A stretch of DNA of 64,000 bases from Helicobacter pylori NQ4053 (GTDB lineage: Bacteria; Campylobacterota; Campylobacteria; Campylobacterales; Helicobacteraceae), in assembly GCF_000274605.1 (NCBI RefSeq), contig NZ_AKNV01000004.1, positions 235,918 through 299,917 on the forward strand, in the 5' to 3' direction. Shown here in pieces: positions 40,432 to 48,560 of this stretch. The position numbers were made by a program, and so were the translations under genes. Below the pieces are notes generated by a model. It was not told the origin of the DNA, did not search any database, and saw only the letters and a program-made list of their open reading frames with translations. Numbering within the stretch: the stretch's first letter is position 1; every line of letters begins with the position of its first letter.

Positions 40432-41913
40432 ATGGAACATAAAGAAATCGTTATAGGGGTTGATATAGGCTCTAGAAAGATTTGCGCGATAGTGGCTGAA
40501 TTTAAAGAAGGGATTTTGCGCATCATTGGCACCGCCCATCAAGACTCTAAAGAAATCAATTCAAAAGCCATTAAAAGAGGGCGTATCAATAGCCTTGCTC
40601 ACGCTTCTAACGCCATTAAAGAAGTGATTAATAGCGCTAAAAAAATGGCAGGTTTGAACGCTGATGAAGACAGAAATAACCCCATTTCCTCCTTTAGAGA
40701 ATCGTATTACCCTAAAACTAAAGCGATTGTTTCTTTTTCTGGGGCTTATACTGAAAGCATTAGAGATGTTACCGGTGTGGCCAGCACCAAAGACAATGTG
40801 GTTACTATAGATGAAATCAATCGCGCTATCAATAACGCATGCGCTAAAGCAGGCTTGGATAACGACAAACATATTTTGCATGCCCTCCCTTATCGCTTCA
40901 CTTTAGACAAACAGGAAGTGAATGACCCCTTAGGAATGAGCGGGACTCGCCTAGAAGTCTTTATCCACATCGTCTATACAGAAAAAAACAACATTGAAAA
41001 TTTAGAAAAAATCATGATCCAATCTGGAGTAGAGATTGAAAACATTGTGATCAATTCTTATGCAGCCTCGATTGCCACCTTGTCTAATGACGAAAGGGAA
41101 TTGGGCGTGGCTTGCGTGGATATGGGCGGAGAGACATGCAACCTTACGATTTATAGCGGCAATTCCATACGCTATAACAAATACTTACCCGTAGGCTCTC
41201 ACCATTTAACCACGGATCTATCGCACATGCTCAACACCCCATTCCCTTACGCTGAAGAAGTTAAGATCAAATACGGGGATCTTTCTTTTGAAGGCGGAGA
41301 AGAAACGCCCTCTCAAAATATCCAAATCCCTACCACCGGCTCTGATGGCCATGAAAGCCATATTGTGCCGCTTAGTGAAATCCAAACTATCATGAGGGAA
41401 AGGGCTTTAGAAACTTTTAAAATCATCCACAGAAGCATTCAAGATAGCGGATTAGAAGAGCATTTGGGCGGGGGCGTTGTGTTAACCGGTGGGATGGCTT
41501 TAATGAAAGGGATCAAAGAACTAGCCAGAACCCATTTCACTAATTACCCGGTGCGTTTGGCGGCCCCTGTGGAAAAATACAATATCATGGGCATGTTTGA
41601 AGACTTGAAAGATCCTCGCTTTTCAGTCGTGGTTGGCTTGATTTTATACAAAGCAGGGGGGCATACCAATTATGAAAGAGACTCTAAAGGGGTTATCCGC
41701 TACCATGAAAGCGATGATTACACAAGAACAACCCATCAATCAAGCCCTACCCCCCATATCCATTCATCGCCCACAGAAAGGAATTTGAGCGATTTAAAAG
41801 CCCCTAGCACTCCTTTAAACACCGCTAAAAACGATGATTTTTTACCTATAAAGCCCACCGAACAAAAAGGTTTTTTTAAAAGTTTCCTTGATAAGATTTC
41901 TAAAATCTTTTAA
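40432..41913 (+). CDS. ftsA: Cell division protein FtsA
   Basis: Actin-fold ATPase that tethers FtsZ to the membrane. Start at the ATG at 40432 (MEHKEIVIGVDIGSRKICAI) after AAGGGG; an ATG 15 bases upstream is less well placed. Phosphate loops GVDIGSRKI and CVDMGGETCNLTIYSG, the SHS2 domain 1C (about residues 90-165), and the adenosine motif GGVVLTGGMALMKG are present. 493 aa. The C-terminal end (FFKSFLDKISKIF) is the amphipathic membrane-targeting helix, after a disordered linker. Confidence 0.97.
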   Translation: MEHKEIVIGVDIGSRKICAIVAEFKEGILRIIGTAHQDSKEINSKAIKRGRINSLAHASNAIKEVINSAKKMAGLNADEDRNNPISSFRESYYPKTKAIVSFSGAYTESIRDVTGVASTKDNVVTIDEINRAINNACAKAGLDNDKHILHALPYRFTLDKQEVNDPLGMSGTRLEVFIHIVYTEKNNIENLEKIMIQSGVEIENIVINSYAASIATLSNDERELGVACVDMGGETCNLTIYSGNSIRYNKYLPVGSHHLTTDLSHMLNTPFPYAEEVKIKYGDLSFEGGEETPSQNIQIPTTGSDGHESHIVPLSEIQTIMRERALETFKIIHRSIQDSGLEEHLGGGVVLTGGMALMKGIKELARTHFTNYPVRLAAPVEKYNIMGMFEDLKDPRFSVVVGLILYKAGGHTNYERDSKGVIRYHESDDYTRTTHQSSPTPHIHSSPTERNLSDLKAPSTPLNTAKNDDFLPIKPTEQKGFFKSFLDKISKIF

Positions 41914-41976
41914 GATACAGCCATTTCTTTATGCGATAAAAACGCCTTGATAGTTATCAAAAGCCAGAAAACATGG

Positions 41977-41982
41977 TATAAT
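41977..41982 (+). promoter_or_regulatory. Predicted extended -10 box upstream of ftsZ
   Basis: TATAAT preceded by ATGG (ATGGTATAAT), about 60 bases before the ftsZ ATG, in the 130-base gap after ftsA. Fits a sigma-80 extended -10 promoter, allowing ftsZ expression apart from ftsA. Prediction only. Confidence 0.5.
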
Positions 41983-42043
41983 CCTTTAGCTATTTATCAA
42001 AGTTTAAGATTTGCAAAAATCGTATCTCAAGGGGAATGTGGCT

Positions 42044-43201
42044 ATGGTTCATCAATCAGAGATGGAAAATTATAATATTGGTCAAGCGAGCATTGAAGAA
42101 GTAAGCGATCCAGCTTATAAAGGGGCTAAGATTGTCGTCATCGGTGTTGGAGGTGGGGGGTCTAACATGATTAAACACCTGGTTGAATACGGCGTGCATC
42201 AAGATGTTACCCCCATTGCGACGAACACTGATGGCCAACATCTCAAAAACAATCCCGCTCCGGTTAAAATCCTTTTAGGCAAAGAGTCTACTGGAGGTTT
42301 AGGTGCTGGAGGGGTTCCTGATATTGGTAGGAAAGCCGCTGAAGAAAGCGCTAATGAAATTAGAGAAGCGATTAAGGACGCCAAATTAGTCATTGTTTCT
42401 ACAGGGCTTGGAGGAGGGACTGGGACTGGAGCCACCCCTACTATCGTTAAAATCGCAAAAGAAGTGGGAGCGCTCACGATTGCTATCGTTACTAAGCCTT
42501 TCAAATACGAAGGGTCTCAAAAAAGCAAGAAAGCCGAAGAAGGGTTAAAGGAGTTGGAGCAATCTAGCGATTCTATTTTGGTTATCCCTAATGATAAAAT
42601 TCTTTTGACCATGAAAAAAAACGCCAGCACAAAAGAATGCTATAAAGAAGTTGATGATGTCTTGGTTAGGGCTGTGAGCGGTATTTCTACGATCATCACT
42701 AAGCCCGGTGATATTAATGTTGATTTTTCTGATTTAAAAAGCGCTCTTGGTTTTAAAGGCTTTGCGTTAATGGGTATTGGTGAGGCCACTGGCGAAGAAT
42801 CCGCTAAATTAGCGGTGGAAAATGCGATCCAATCGCCTCTTCTTGATGACGCTTCTATTGATGGGGCTAAGAGCATTATTGTCTTTTTTGAGCACCACCC
42901 TGATTATCCTATGTATGCTTATTCTCAAGCTTGCATATCTATTCAAGAACGAGCCAATCAAGATGTTGACGTTAAGTTTGGCCAACACACGAGCGAGAGT
43001 ATCCCCATTGATCATGTGCGCGTTACTATCATTGCAACCGGTGCTGAAAGAAACAGCAATGGAGCGGGTTTGGAATCTATCGCTACGCCTTCTCAGCCTG
43101 TGGTGAAACAAACAAGAAAAGTGGGTAATAGCGATTTTTTAAGAATCCCCACTGAAGAAGAACTATCCACGCCCACAGCCATAAGGATCCAGCAAGATTA
43201 A
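42044..43201 (+). CDS. ftsZ: Cell division GTPase FtsZ
   Basis: Tubulin-like GTPase that forms the Z ring. Start chosen at the ATG at 42044 (MVHQSEMENYNIGQ) with AAGGGGAATG a little upstream; a TTG 33 bases earlier is possible but less likely. GTP-binding signature STGLGGGTGTGATPTIVKIA near residue 125, N-terminal VIGVGGGGSNMIKHLV, the T7/synergy region VDFSDLKSALGFKGFALMGI, and a short C-terminal tail. 385 aa, intact. Last core gene before the plasticity zone. Confidence 0.98.
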   Translation: MVHQSEMENYNIGQASIEEVSDPAYKGAKIVVIGVGGGGSNMIKHLVEYGVHQDVTPIATNTDGQHLKNNPAPVKILLGKESTGGLGAGGVPDIGRKAAEESANEIREAIKDAKLVIVSTGLGGGTGTGATPTIVKIAKEVGALTIAIVTKPFKYEGSQKSKKAEEGLKELEQSSDSILVIPNDKILLTMKKNASTKECYKEVDDVLVRAVSGISTIITKPGDINVDFSDLKSALGFKGFALMGIGEATGEESAKLAVENAIQSPLLDDASIDGAKSIIVFFEHHPDYPMYAYSQACISIQERANQDVDVKFGQHTSESIPIDHVRVTIIATGAERNSNGAGLESIATPSQPVVKQTRKVGNSDFLRIPTEEELSTPTAIRIQQD

Positions 43202-43318
43202 TTGCAGATCTCGCTTTCCCCCCTATTTTTATAGGGTCATAATAAAGCGGTTTGTTGGGTTCGCTCTCATTTATTTTTTAGAATAAAATTAAAAAGCTTT
43301 GATTTTAATGGGGTGTGC

Positions 43319-43407
43319 TAGTTTTTAGAGCGTTTAGGGGATTTTAAAGTGCTTTAAAGGGGAATATCCCAAAGCACCCCCTAGTTAATGAAACGCTAGA
43401 AACTCAT
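43319..43407. repeat. Imperfect palindrome with a perfect inner hairpin downstream of ftsZ
   Basis: The inner stem-loop at 43349-43377 has GTGCTTT paired with AAAGCAC and, inside it, GGGA paired with TCCC around ATA. Outer arms GTTTTTAGAGCGTTT and its near-complement AAACGCTAGAAAC extend the fold. No run of T follows, so it is not a standard intrinsic terminator. It marks the boundary between ftsZ and degraded DNA. Confidence 0.55.
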
Positions 43408-43434
43408 TTGGCAAAAATCAAGGGCTTTCATGCT

Positions 43435-44040
43435 TGCGTAAATTCATAAACTCCGTTATAGATTTGTGGAGTCAATACATTTTTACTTTGATTGAGAAGC
43501 TTCACATCTCATCAAATACAGATTATTTGTCCCATCAAAATAATTGATAGCAACAGTGACTTTATCAGACAATCCATCACTTTCTTTGATAATCTTTTTT
43601 CAAGAAATCGCACGCATCAGTGAAAAACTCTCGCTCATTGGTTTTATGAGTCTTCTAACACGCTCGCAACAAGACCAACGCTTACGCTTGGCTTTGTTTT
43701 GTTTCATTCTTTGCTCGCCGCTTTTTTCACTCCTGATTGACTTGCTCTGATTTGACAAGATCAATAATCAATGCTTCTGATGTTGATTTTAGATTATGTG
43801 CTTCTATGTTTTCTAAACTCCAAGATGATACCGCCCAACTATCATAGTTATCTATTAAAACATAGCTCTTGCTCTCTGTTCATGCCAATAGGCGTTATGG
43901 TCTTTTATTTGCTCCTTTAGTTTTATCTTGTTTTCTTTGTTTTCTTTGCTTATTATAGCTAAAAAAAGGGGAGCGCTTTATGCCACGCCCCGCACTCTTT
44001 TTAGGTTGCTTAAAACGATAATAAGCCCTCATGCACCCTA
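43435..44040 (-). pseudogene. Cluster of decayed minus-strand ORFs
   Basis: Translating the minus strand gives short coding-like pieces in changing frames: MRAYYRFKQPKKSAGRGIKR (start near 44031), then KEQIKDHNAYWHEQRARAMF, then LIDNYDSWAVSSWSLENIEA running to a stop near 43727, then TNEREFFTDACDFLKKD, and finally GLSDKVTVAINYFDGTNNLY ending near 43474. At least three frame changes are required to join them. I do not recognise the family. The pieces resemble small ORFs of H. pylori plasticity-zone mobile elements in style, but this is an impression only. Confidence 0.5.
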
Positions 44041-44056
44041 TTTTGCTTTATTTGTT

Positions 44057-44271
44057 TTTATAGTCTTCATAGGTTAATCCTAGCTCCAACGCCTCCTTTT
44101 GTAGCTTTTATTTCTTTTTAGGTCGTCCATTTTGTTTCTTGCTACGGCGTATTCTAACAATTTCTCTCTTAATATCTCGTAGATTAAACCATGATAGTCT
44201 AGGATCTCAATACGCTTGCCATTTTTTCTTAAAAAGCAAATGGTAGGCGTGTTAGTTTTGCTGTTTTCCAC
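44057..44271 (-). pseudogene. Small frameshifted minus-strand ORF
   Basis: Begins [20 protein letters not shown] and runs 63 codons. Near the end, shifting frame in the lysine-rich stretch gives KLQKEALELGLTYEDYKNK and a stop, which reads more like protein than the arginine-rich end of the annotated frame. So the original was about 72 aa. Function unknown. It is transcribed away from the rseP fragment. Confidence 0.45.
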
Positions 44272-44348
44272 CCCAAGAAGCTATGCTAATGGCCATGAGA
44301 AAAAATTCCAACAATATTTCAGGGAAGCGTCGTGTAAGCGGTGGGGTA

Positions 44349-44642
44349 TGATGTTCATTGTAGCGGTTTTGATGCTGGTGTTTTTAATCTTTGTCCATGA
44401 ATTAGGGCATTTCACGATCGCTAGGATTTGTGGGGTGAAGGTAGAAGTCTTTAGCATTGGTTTTGGTAAAAAACTCTGTTTTTTAAGCTTTTTGGCACGC
44501 AATTCGCTTTGTCTTTGATCCCGCTTGGGGGCTATGTGAAATTAAAGGGCATAGACAAAGAAGAAAATGGGACGAATGAAACCGCAGATGACAGCTACGC
44601 GCAAAAAAGCCCTTTCCAAAAGCTATGGATATTGTTTGGCTA
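44349..44642 (+). pseudogene. rseP: 5' fragment of rseP (site-2 protease), frameshifted
   Basis: The start [20 protein letters not shown] carries the HELGH zinc motif of M50 site-2 proteases, followed by [17 protein letters not shown]. In the run TTTTTT near 44480 the frame is lost; one more T would restore [20 protein letters not shown], which indeed continues in the next frame down to QKSPFQKLWILFG. Only about the first 100 of 350 or so residues remain before the sequence changes to xseA. A duplicated, inactive fragment; the full gene should lie elsewhere. Confidence 0.85.
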
Positions 44643-44890
44643 GAACTTTCAGCATGTCAGCTATTGGGCATGAGAGCGATTCTTTATTGAGCGATTTGGT
44701 GGCGGATTTAAGGGCTTCTACGCCTTCAAATGCGATGGAGATTTTACTCCCTAGCAGCGATGAATGGTTGCAAAGACTTGATGGGTTTAATGTGAAATTG
44801 CACCGCTCTTTTAAAATTTTGCTCCATCAAAAAAAGGCGCATTTAGAGCATTTAGCGGCTTCTTTTAGAGAAGAGGAACTACCCAGTTAA
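44640..44890 (+). pseudogene. xseA: Internal fragment of xseA (exonuclease VII large subunit)
   Basis: Encodes SMSAIGHESDSLLSDLVADL, RASTPSNAMEILLPS and the following helical region, which is the catalytic-domain end of XseA. It starts directly at the break in rseP and ends by running into 5S rRNA sequence (REEELPS then stop). A similar xseA fragment after ftsZ is known in other H. pylori genomes. Not functional on its own. Confidence 0.85.
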
Positions 44891-44972
44891 CCATTCCGAA
44901 CCTGGAAGTCAAGCTCTTCATCGCTGATAATACTGCTCTTTTCAAGAGTGGGAATGTAGGTCGGTGCAGGGA
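44864..44972 (+). rRNA. 5S rRNA, 5' truncated copy
   Basis: AGAGGAACTACCCAGTT, CATTCCGAACCTGGAAGTCA, CTGCTCTTTTCAAGAGTGGG and GTAGGTCGGTGCAGGGAT are the loop and stem segments of epsilonproteobacterial 5S rRNA. The first bases of the mature RNA are missing because the fragment is joined to xseA at TTTAGAG. The same sequence is present in opposite orientation at the right edge of the window. Confidence 0.8.
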
Positions 44973-45330
44973 TAGGGAAATGTTTTTTTAATCTTGCTTT
45001 TTTATTTAATTTCATTATTGACTCATTGTTTTGTTTGTTTGGTGGTTTATTGGGGTTTGGTTGTTTTATTTTTGCATGCTCTAAACCGATGAAAGGTTGT
45101 TTGAAGTCTTTCATGCTCATAAAACTTACCAATTAACGTGCCTCTTCTCTGCCATGTCTTCAACAAATCTTTTTTCTGTCTAGGCTCTGTGGTTTTAGGT
45201 TTGACTTTTTGATGGTTGTTTTTGCATGCTTGATTTTATTGGTGGTGTTTGGTTTTTCTGTATCTTTGCCTTAAGATTCTAAAAACTATAAAATCAGCTT
45301 GCCACCCCAAAATTCAGGCACTCTTAAGCT

Positions 45331-45342
45331 AAGTCTAAGTCT
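45331..45342. repeat. Hexanucleotide repeat AAGTCT, two copies
   Basis: AAGTCTAAGTCT, followed at once by ACTATACT. The matching array in the right arm has six copies, so the copy number has changed since duplication. Confidence 0.8.
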
Positions 45343-45344
45343 AC

Positions 45345-45350
45345 TATACT
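45345..45350 (+). promoter_or_regulatory. Candidate -10 box for the accessory operon
   Basis: TATACT lies 2 bases after the hexamer repeats and about 118 bases before the terY ATG. The identical element in the right arm precedes the broken membrane-protein gene. If it is a real promoter, hexamer number changes upstream spacing by six-base steps. Predicted only; no other good promoter is seen within the island. Confidence 0.45.
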
Positions 45351-45462
45351 CAAAAGCTTATAAAATCATCAAAAAGAGTGCTGAAATGAATGTTTTATCA
45401 GATTGTGCTTTATTCTTGTGATTGGGTTTTTTGGCGCGAAAAATTATTTATAAGGAGATATT

Positions 45463-46107
45463 ATGGCATTAGATTTAAGTAAATACACTATGAAAGAACG
45501 CTTTATTCCAGTATTTTTATTGTTAGATACGAGTGGTTCAATGAGTCATTCTTTGGGTAATGGCACACGCATTGGAGTGCTTAATCTTTGCATTCAAAAA
45601 ATGATAGAAACTCTAAAGCAAGAAGCTAAAAAAGAGTTATTTAGCAAAATGGCTATTGTTACTTTTGGCGGAAATGGCGCGGTTTTGCACACGCCCTTTG
45701 ATGATATAAAAAACATCAATTTTAAGCCTTTAAGCGCGAGTGGTGGCACCCCTTTAGATCAAGTGTTTAGATTGGCTAAGGATCTTATTGAAGATAAAGA
45801 CACTTTCCCTACTAAATTCTATAAACCTTATAGCATTTTAGTTTCGGATGGTGAGCCAAATAATGATAAGTGGCGAGAGCCTTTGTTTAACTTCCACCAT
45901 GATGGGAGAAGCGCTAAAAGTGTGTGTTGGAGCATTTTTATTGGCGATAGAGATGCCAACCCGCAAGTTAATAAGGATTTTGGCAAAGATGGCGTATTTT
46001 ACGCAGATGATGTGGAAAAGTTAGTGAAGTTGTTTGAAATCATGACCCAAACCATTAGCAAGGGTTCTGCTTCAATTAAAAAGTTGAACTGGATTCCAGA
46101 TGAATGA
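45463..46107 (+). CDS. TerY-like von Willebrand factor A protein
   Basis: 214 aa cytosolic vWA domain of the TerY type. The metal-ion-dependent adhesion site is complete: DTSGSM at residues 22-27, the threonine in SGGTPLD near residue 94, and the aspartate in VSDGEP near residue 126. AAGGAG sits 7 bases upstream of the ATG. TerY vWA proteins combine with a PP2C phosphatase and a kinase in the TerY-P triad, and all three are encoded here in order. First gene of an eleven-ORF plus-strand operon. Intact. Confidence 0.88.
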   Translation: MALDLSKYTMKERFIPVFLLLDTSGSMSHSLGNGTRIGVLNLCIQKMIETLKQEAKKELFSKMAIVTFGGNGAVLHTPFDDIKNINFKPLSASGGTPLDQVFRLAKDLIEDKDTFPTKFYKPYSILVSDGEPNNDKWREPLFNFHHDGRSAKSVCWSIFIGDRDANPQVNKDFGKDGVFYADDVEKLVKLFEIMTQTISKGSASIKKLNWIPDE

Positions 46108-46198
46108 TTTAAAATCTTTACGCCACAAAAACGCTTTGTTTATGGATTTAAACGATGAAGTTGATAGATATTTTAAACTCTTTAAAGAGAAAACATGA
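46100..46198 (+). CDS. 32-aa ORF between the two vWA genes
   Basis: Begins MNDLKSLRHKNALFMDLNDE and ends FKLFKEKT. It starts 8 bases before the terY stop codon and ends in an ATGA overlap with the next vWA gene, exactly like the other junctions in this operon. It may be a genuine small protein or may serve mainly to couple translation. No motif; charged and helical in appearance. No known family. Confidence 0.5.
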   Translation: MNDLKSLRHKNALFMDLNDEVDRYFKLFKEKT

Positions 46199-46527
46199 AG
46201 ATCATTATAGATAATTCAGGATCTATGAATGAAAACGGGAAAAAAGAAGCTCTTCAATTATGGTTTTTAGCTTTTGAGCAATTGGCTAAAAATAAAAATA
46301 TAGATATACAAAAGTGGGATTTAAAGGGTTTAAAAGGGGAGTTTGAAGACGCTTTGTTCTTGAGCGATGGGCATTTTACAGAAGAAATTCAAGTTAAATC
46401 CAGTGTGGCTTTTGGAGCGGATGCCAATATGATCAAACTTAAAGAAATCTCTTCTAAAGTGTTTGATAGCGCTGAAATTTTTCAAGTATTGCATTTCATG
46501 AAGAAAGTGGATGCGATTAAGCAATGA
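46195..46527 (+). CDS. Minimal vWA-like protein
   Basis: 110 aa. It starts at once with IIIDNSGSMNENGKKEALQL, an MIDAS-like DxSxS, and has SDGHF near residue 58 as the later aspartate. It is about half the size of a standard vWA domain. This second, compact vWA is consistent with TerY-P loci, which often carry two vWA proteins. Overlaps the PP2C start by 4 bases. Confidence 0.7.
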   Translation: MKIIIDNSGSMNENGKKEALQLWFLAFEQLAKNKNIDIQKWDLKGLKGEFEDALFLSDGHFTEEIQVKSSVAFGADANMIKLKEISSKVFDSAEIFQVLHFMKKVDAIKQ

Positions 46528-47209
46528 GAGATTTTAAAGCGTTTGGGGCTTCTATTAGGGGAACATACCATGTGCATGCTAGATTGCCTAATCAAGACGC
46601 TTTTTTAATCAGAAAAAATCAAAAGGGGTTATTGCTTGTTTTGTGCGATGGTTTAGGGAGTAAAAGAGATTCACAAATTGGGGCTAAAAAATTGTGCGAG
46701 AGCGTAGAAAAAGCCTTAAATGCTATTGATATACAAGGTTGCAATTTAGCGTTATTGAATAAAGTTATTTTTAGTATTTGGGAGTGTCTGCTCTATCCTT
46801 TTGAAGTTCGCAATGCGCTAAGCACTCTGCAACTGGTTTTTATCGGCAAAGAAAAGGCGTTTATAGGTAAAGTGGGTGATGGGTTGTTGGCTGTTTTAGG
46901 AAAAGAACATAGACTATTAAGAGAGGATAAGCAAGATTTAGCGCATTTCACAACACCTTTTGATCGCAATACGCTTTTAACCTGGGAAGTCTTAGAGAGT
47001 AAAAAGATTGATGCGTTATTCTTATGCACGGATGGATTAGATGAAAGCTTAATAGATGCAAGACGCTTGGATTTTGTTAAGGACATAATTAGTGAATTTA
47101 AACACAAAAAAAGGCATCAAAAAAGTGCTATGCGCTCTTAAAGAATCATAAATTTTATGATGATACGAGTTTGATCATAGCGTATAGAAAGGATAGTTTA
47201 TGGAGTTAG
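46524..47209 (+). pseudogene. PP2C-type protein phosphatase, frameshifted near its end
   Basis: Metal-dependent Ser/Thr phosphatase of the TerY-P triad. Metal-binding motifs: NQDAF near residue 24, LCDGLGSKRDSQIGA near residue 41, KVGDGLLAV near residue 115, and CTDGLDES near residue 171. The frame ends at 47141 after a run of seven A at 47106. With eight A the frame would continue KASKKCYALLKNHKFYDDTS then LIIAYRKDSL, supplying the conserved final D-D-T strand, and stop at 47209. The repaired gene overlaps the kinase start by 10 bases. The truncated product keeps most metal ligands but lacks the last conserved aspartates. Confidence 0.8.
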
Positions 47210-48560
47210 AAGAAGAAATTATTGATAGTGAGGGGAATATCCATAAGACTATAGAAGTTTTAGGAAAGGGCGGACAGGGTATAGTGTATCGTTGTTTGGA
47301 TAAGGATGTGGCTATTAAGGTAGTATTGAGGGATGGAGATTTTATTAAAGACAAAGAATCCCTCAAACAATATGAAAAAAGCGTTCTAAATTTATCTTTT
47401 AAGCCGATAGAGAGTCATTTCCCTATGTCAATTCCGCTAGTAACTTTGAGAGGAAAACAAGGCTATGTGATGAAAATGGCTGAGGGCTATGAACCACTAA
47501 AAACTTTTTTAAAGAAGCCCAGTATTTTAGAAAACGAAGAAAAAGATGGGATTTTTAGGATCAATGATGCCATTCAAGAACTTTGCAAAGATAACCATCA
47601 TATGGCTTTAAGTTTAAGTTATTACTCACAAACACAAGGATTGAGATCACGATTAAAAATACTCACCCATTTAGCAAAACTTCTATTCAGATTGCAAAGT
47701 AAGGGTTTGGTGTATGGGGGACTTGAATTTAAACAATGTGTTTTAAAGACAATTCAGCGTTTTTGATTGATGCGGATAATGTGCGTTATGAGAGCGAAAA
47801 AGCCCTGTGTGTTATTTTTACGCCTAACTATGGGGCTTTAGAGATTAGCCAAACCTCTAAAAATAGCGATACAACCAATTACAACACCATGCTTAGCGAT
47901 ACCTTTTCTTTTGCCATCATAGCTTATGAACTTTTAAATATGGTTCATCCTTTTGACGGGAATAGTGCTGGTGATGCAGAAAATTTTATAGAATTGCCTT
48001 GGATTGAAGATAGAAAGGATGATAGCAATGGTTCTTGTGGCTTACTGCCTTTTTTCTTAACAAGGGATTTAAAAAATTTATTAGCGCAATGCTTTGAAGA
48101 AGGCAAAAAAGATCCTTTGAAACGCCCTACTATGCCCTTATTTATAGAGAGCTTAGAAAAAGCTAGCTTGCAAGTGTTAGAATGTGAAAATTGTTCAATG
48201 ACTTATTATGATAGAGATTATAATAGAGAATGGGAGATTTTCCCTTATTGCGATGCTAAAAAACCTATCAGACTTGTAGCAACAAGTTATTACCAAAAGA
48301 GCGAAGTTTTTTATTTTGTCTCGAATTTCACAGACCCTATTTTTTTACCGACAATCTTATTTAAGGGGATTGAAGTGGTTGAAAGCGAATGGGAGTTTGC
48401 AGAGATTGCTAATAATATATTGATTTTTCATCATGACATACAACAAGAAAAGATTCTCATTAATAATAAAAGATTGGATCACTATAGGATAGAAATAGAT
48501 TTAGAAAAAGAATTGACTATTTCATACAATGGTTTTTTAATTAAGGTTCAAAAATGCTGA
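47200..48560 (+). pseudogene. Ser/Thr protein kinase-like protein with two frameshifts in the active site
   Basis: Kinase member of the TerY-P triad. Glycine loop GKGGQGIVYRC near residue 22, lysine in DVAIKVV near residue 37. The catalytic loop is broken: a run of five G at about 47716-47720 (four expected) and four T at about 47743-47746 (three expected). Removing one base in each gives VYGDLNLNNVFKDNSAF and then LIDADNVRYE, a GDL..NV catalytic loop and a DAD metal motif of the type seen in triad kinases. The C-terminal approx. 120 residues form an extra domain of unknown type. Overlaps the helicase start by 7 bases. Confidence 0.78.

Larger units (their letters stand above)
44864..45440. 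repeat. Left arm of the inverted 5S-containing repeat
   Basis: Matches the reverse complement of 63501-63991 over the 5S, the following AT-rich spacer, the CTGTATCTTTGCCTTAAGAT block, the hexamer array and a leader beginning ATGAATGTTTTATCAGATTG, up to TTTTTTGGCGCGAA. The left arm has an extra stretch of about 150 bases near 45080-45225. Divergence starts exactly where the terY upstream region begins. Such arms can recombine to invert or, with other copies, gain and lose the DNA between them. Confidence 0.85.

Noticed and set aside
43544..43750. 68-codon plus-strand ORF after ftsZ
   Set aside because: The minus strand over the same bases shows better coding pieces (TNEREFFTDACDFLKKD and DKVTVAINYFDGTNN), so this is a shadow.
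44887..45132. 81-codon minus-strand ORF over the 5S copy
   Set aside because: Its beginning is AT-rich spacer and its end is antisense 5S rRNA; no coding character.
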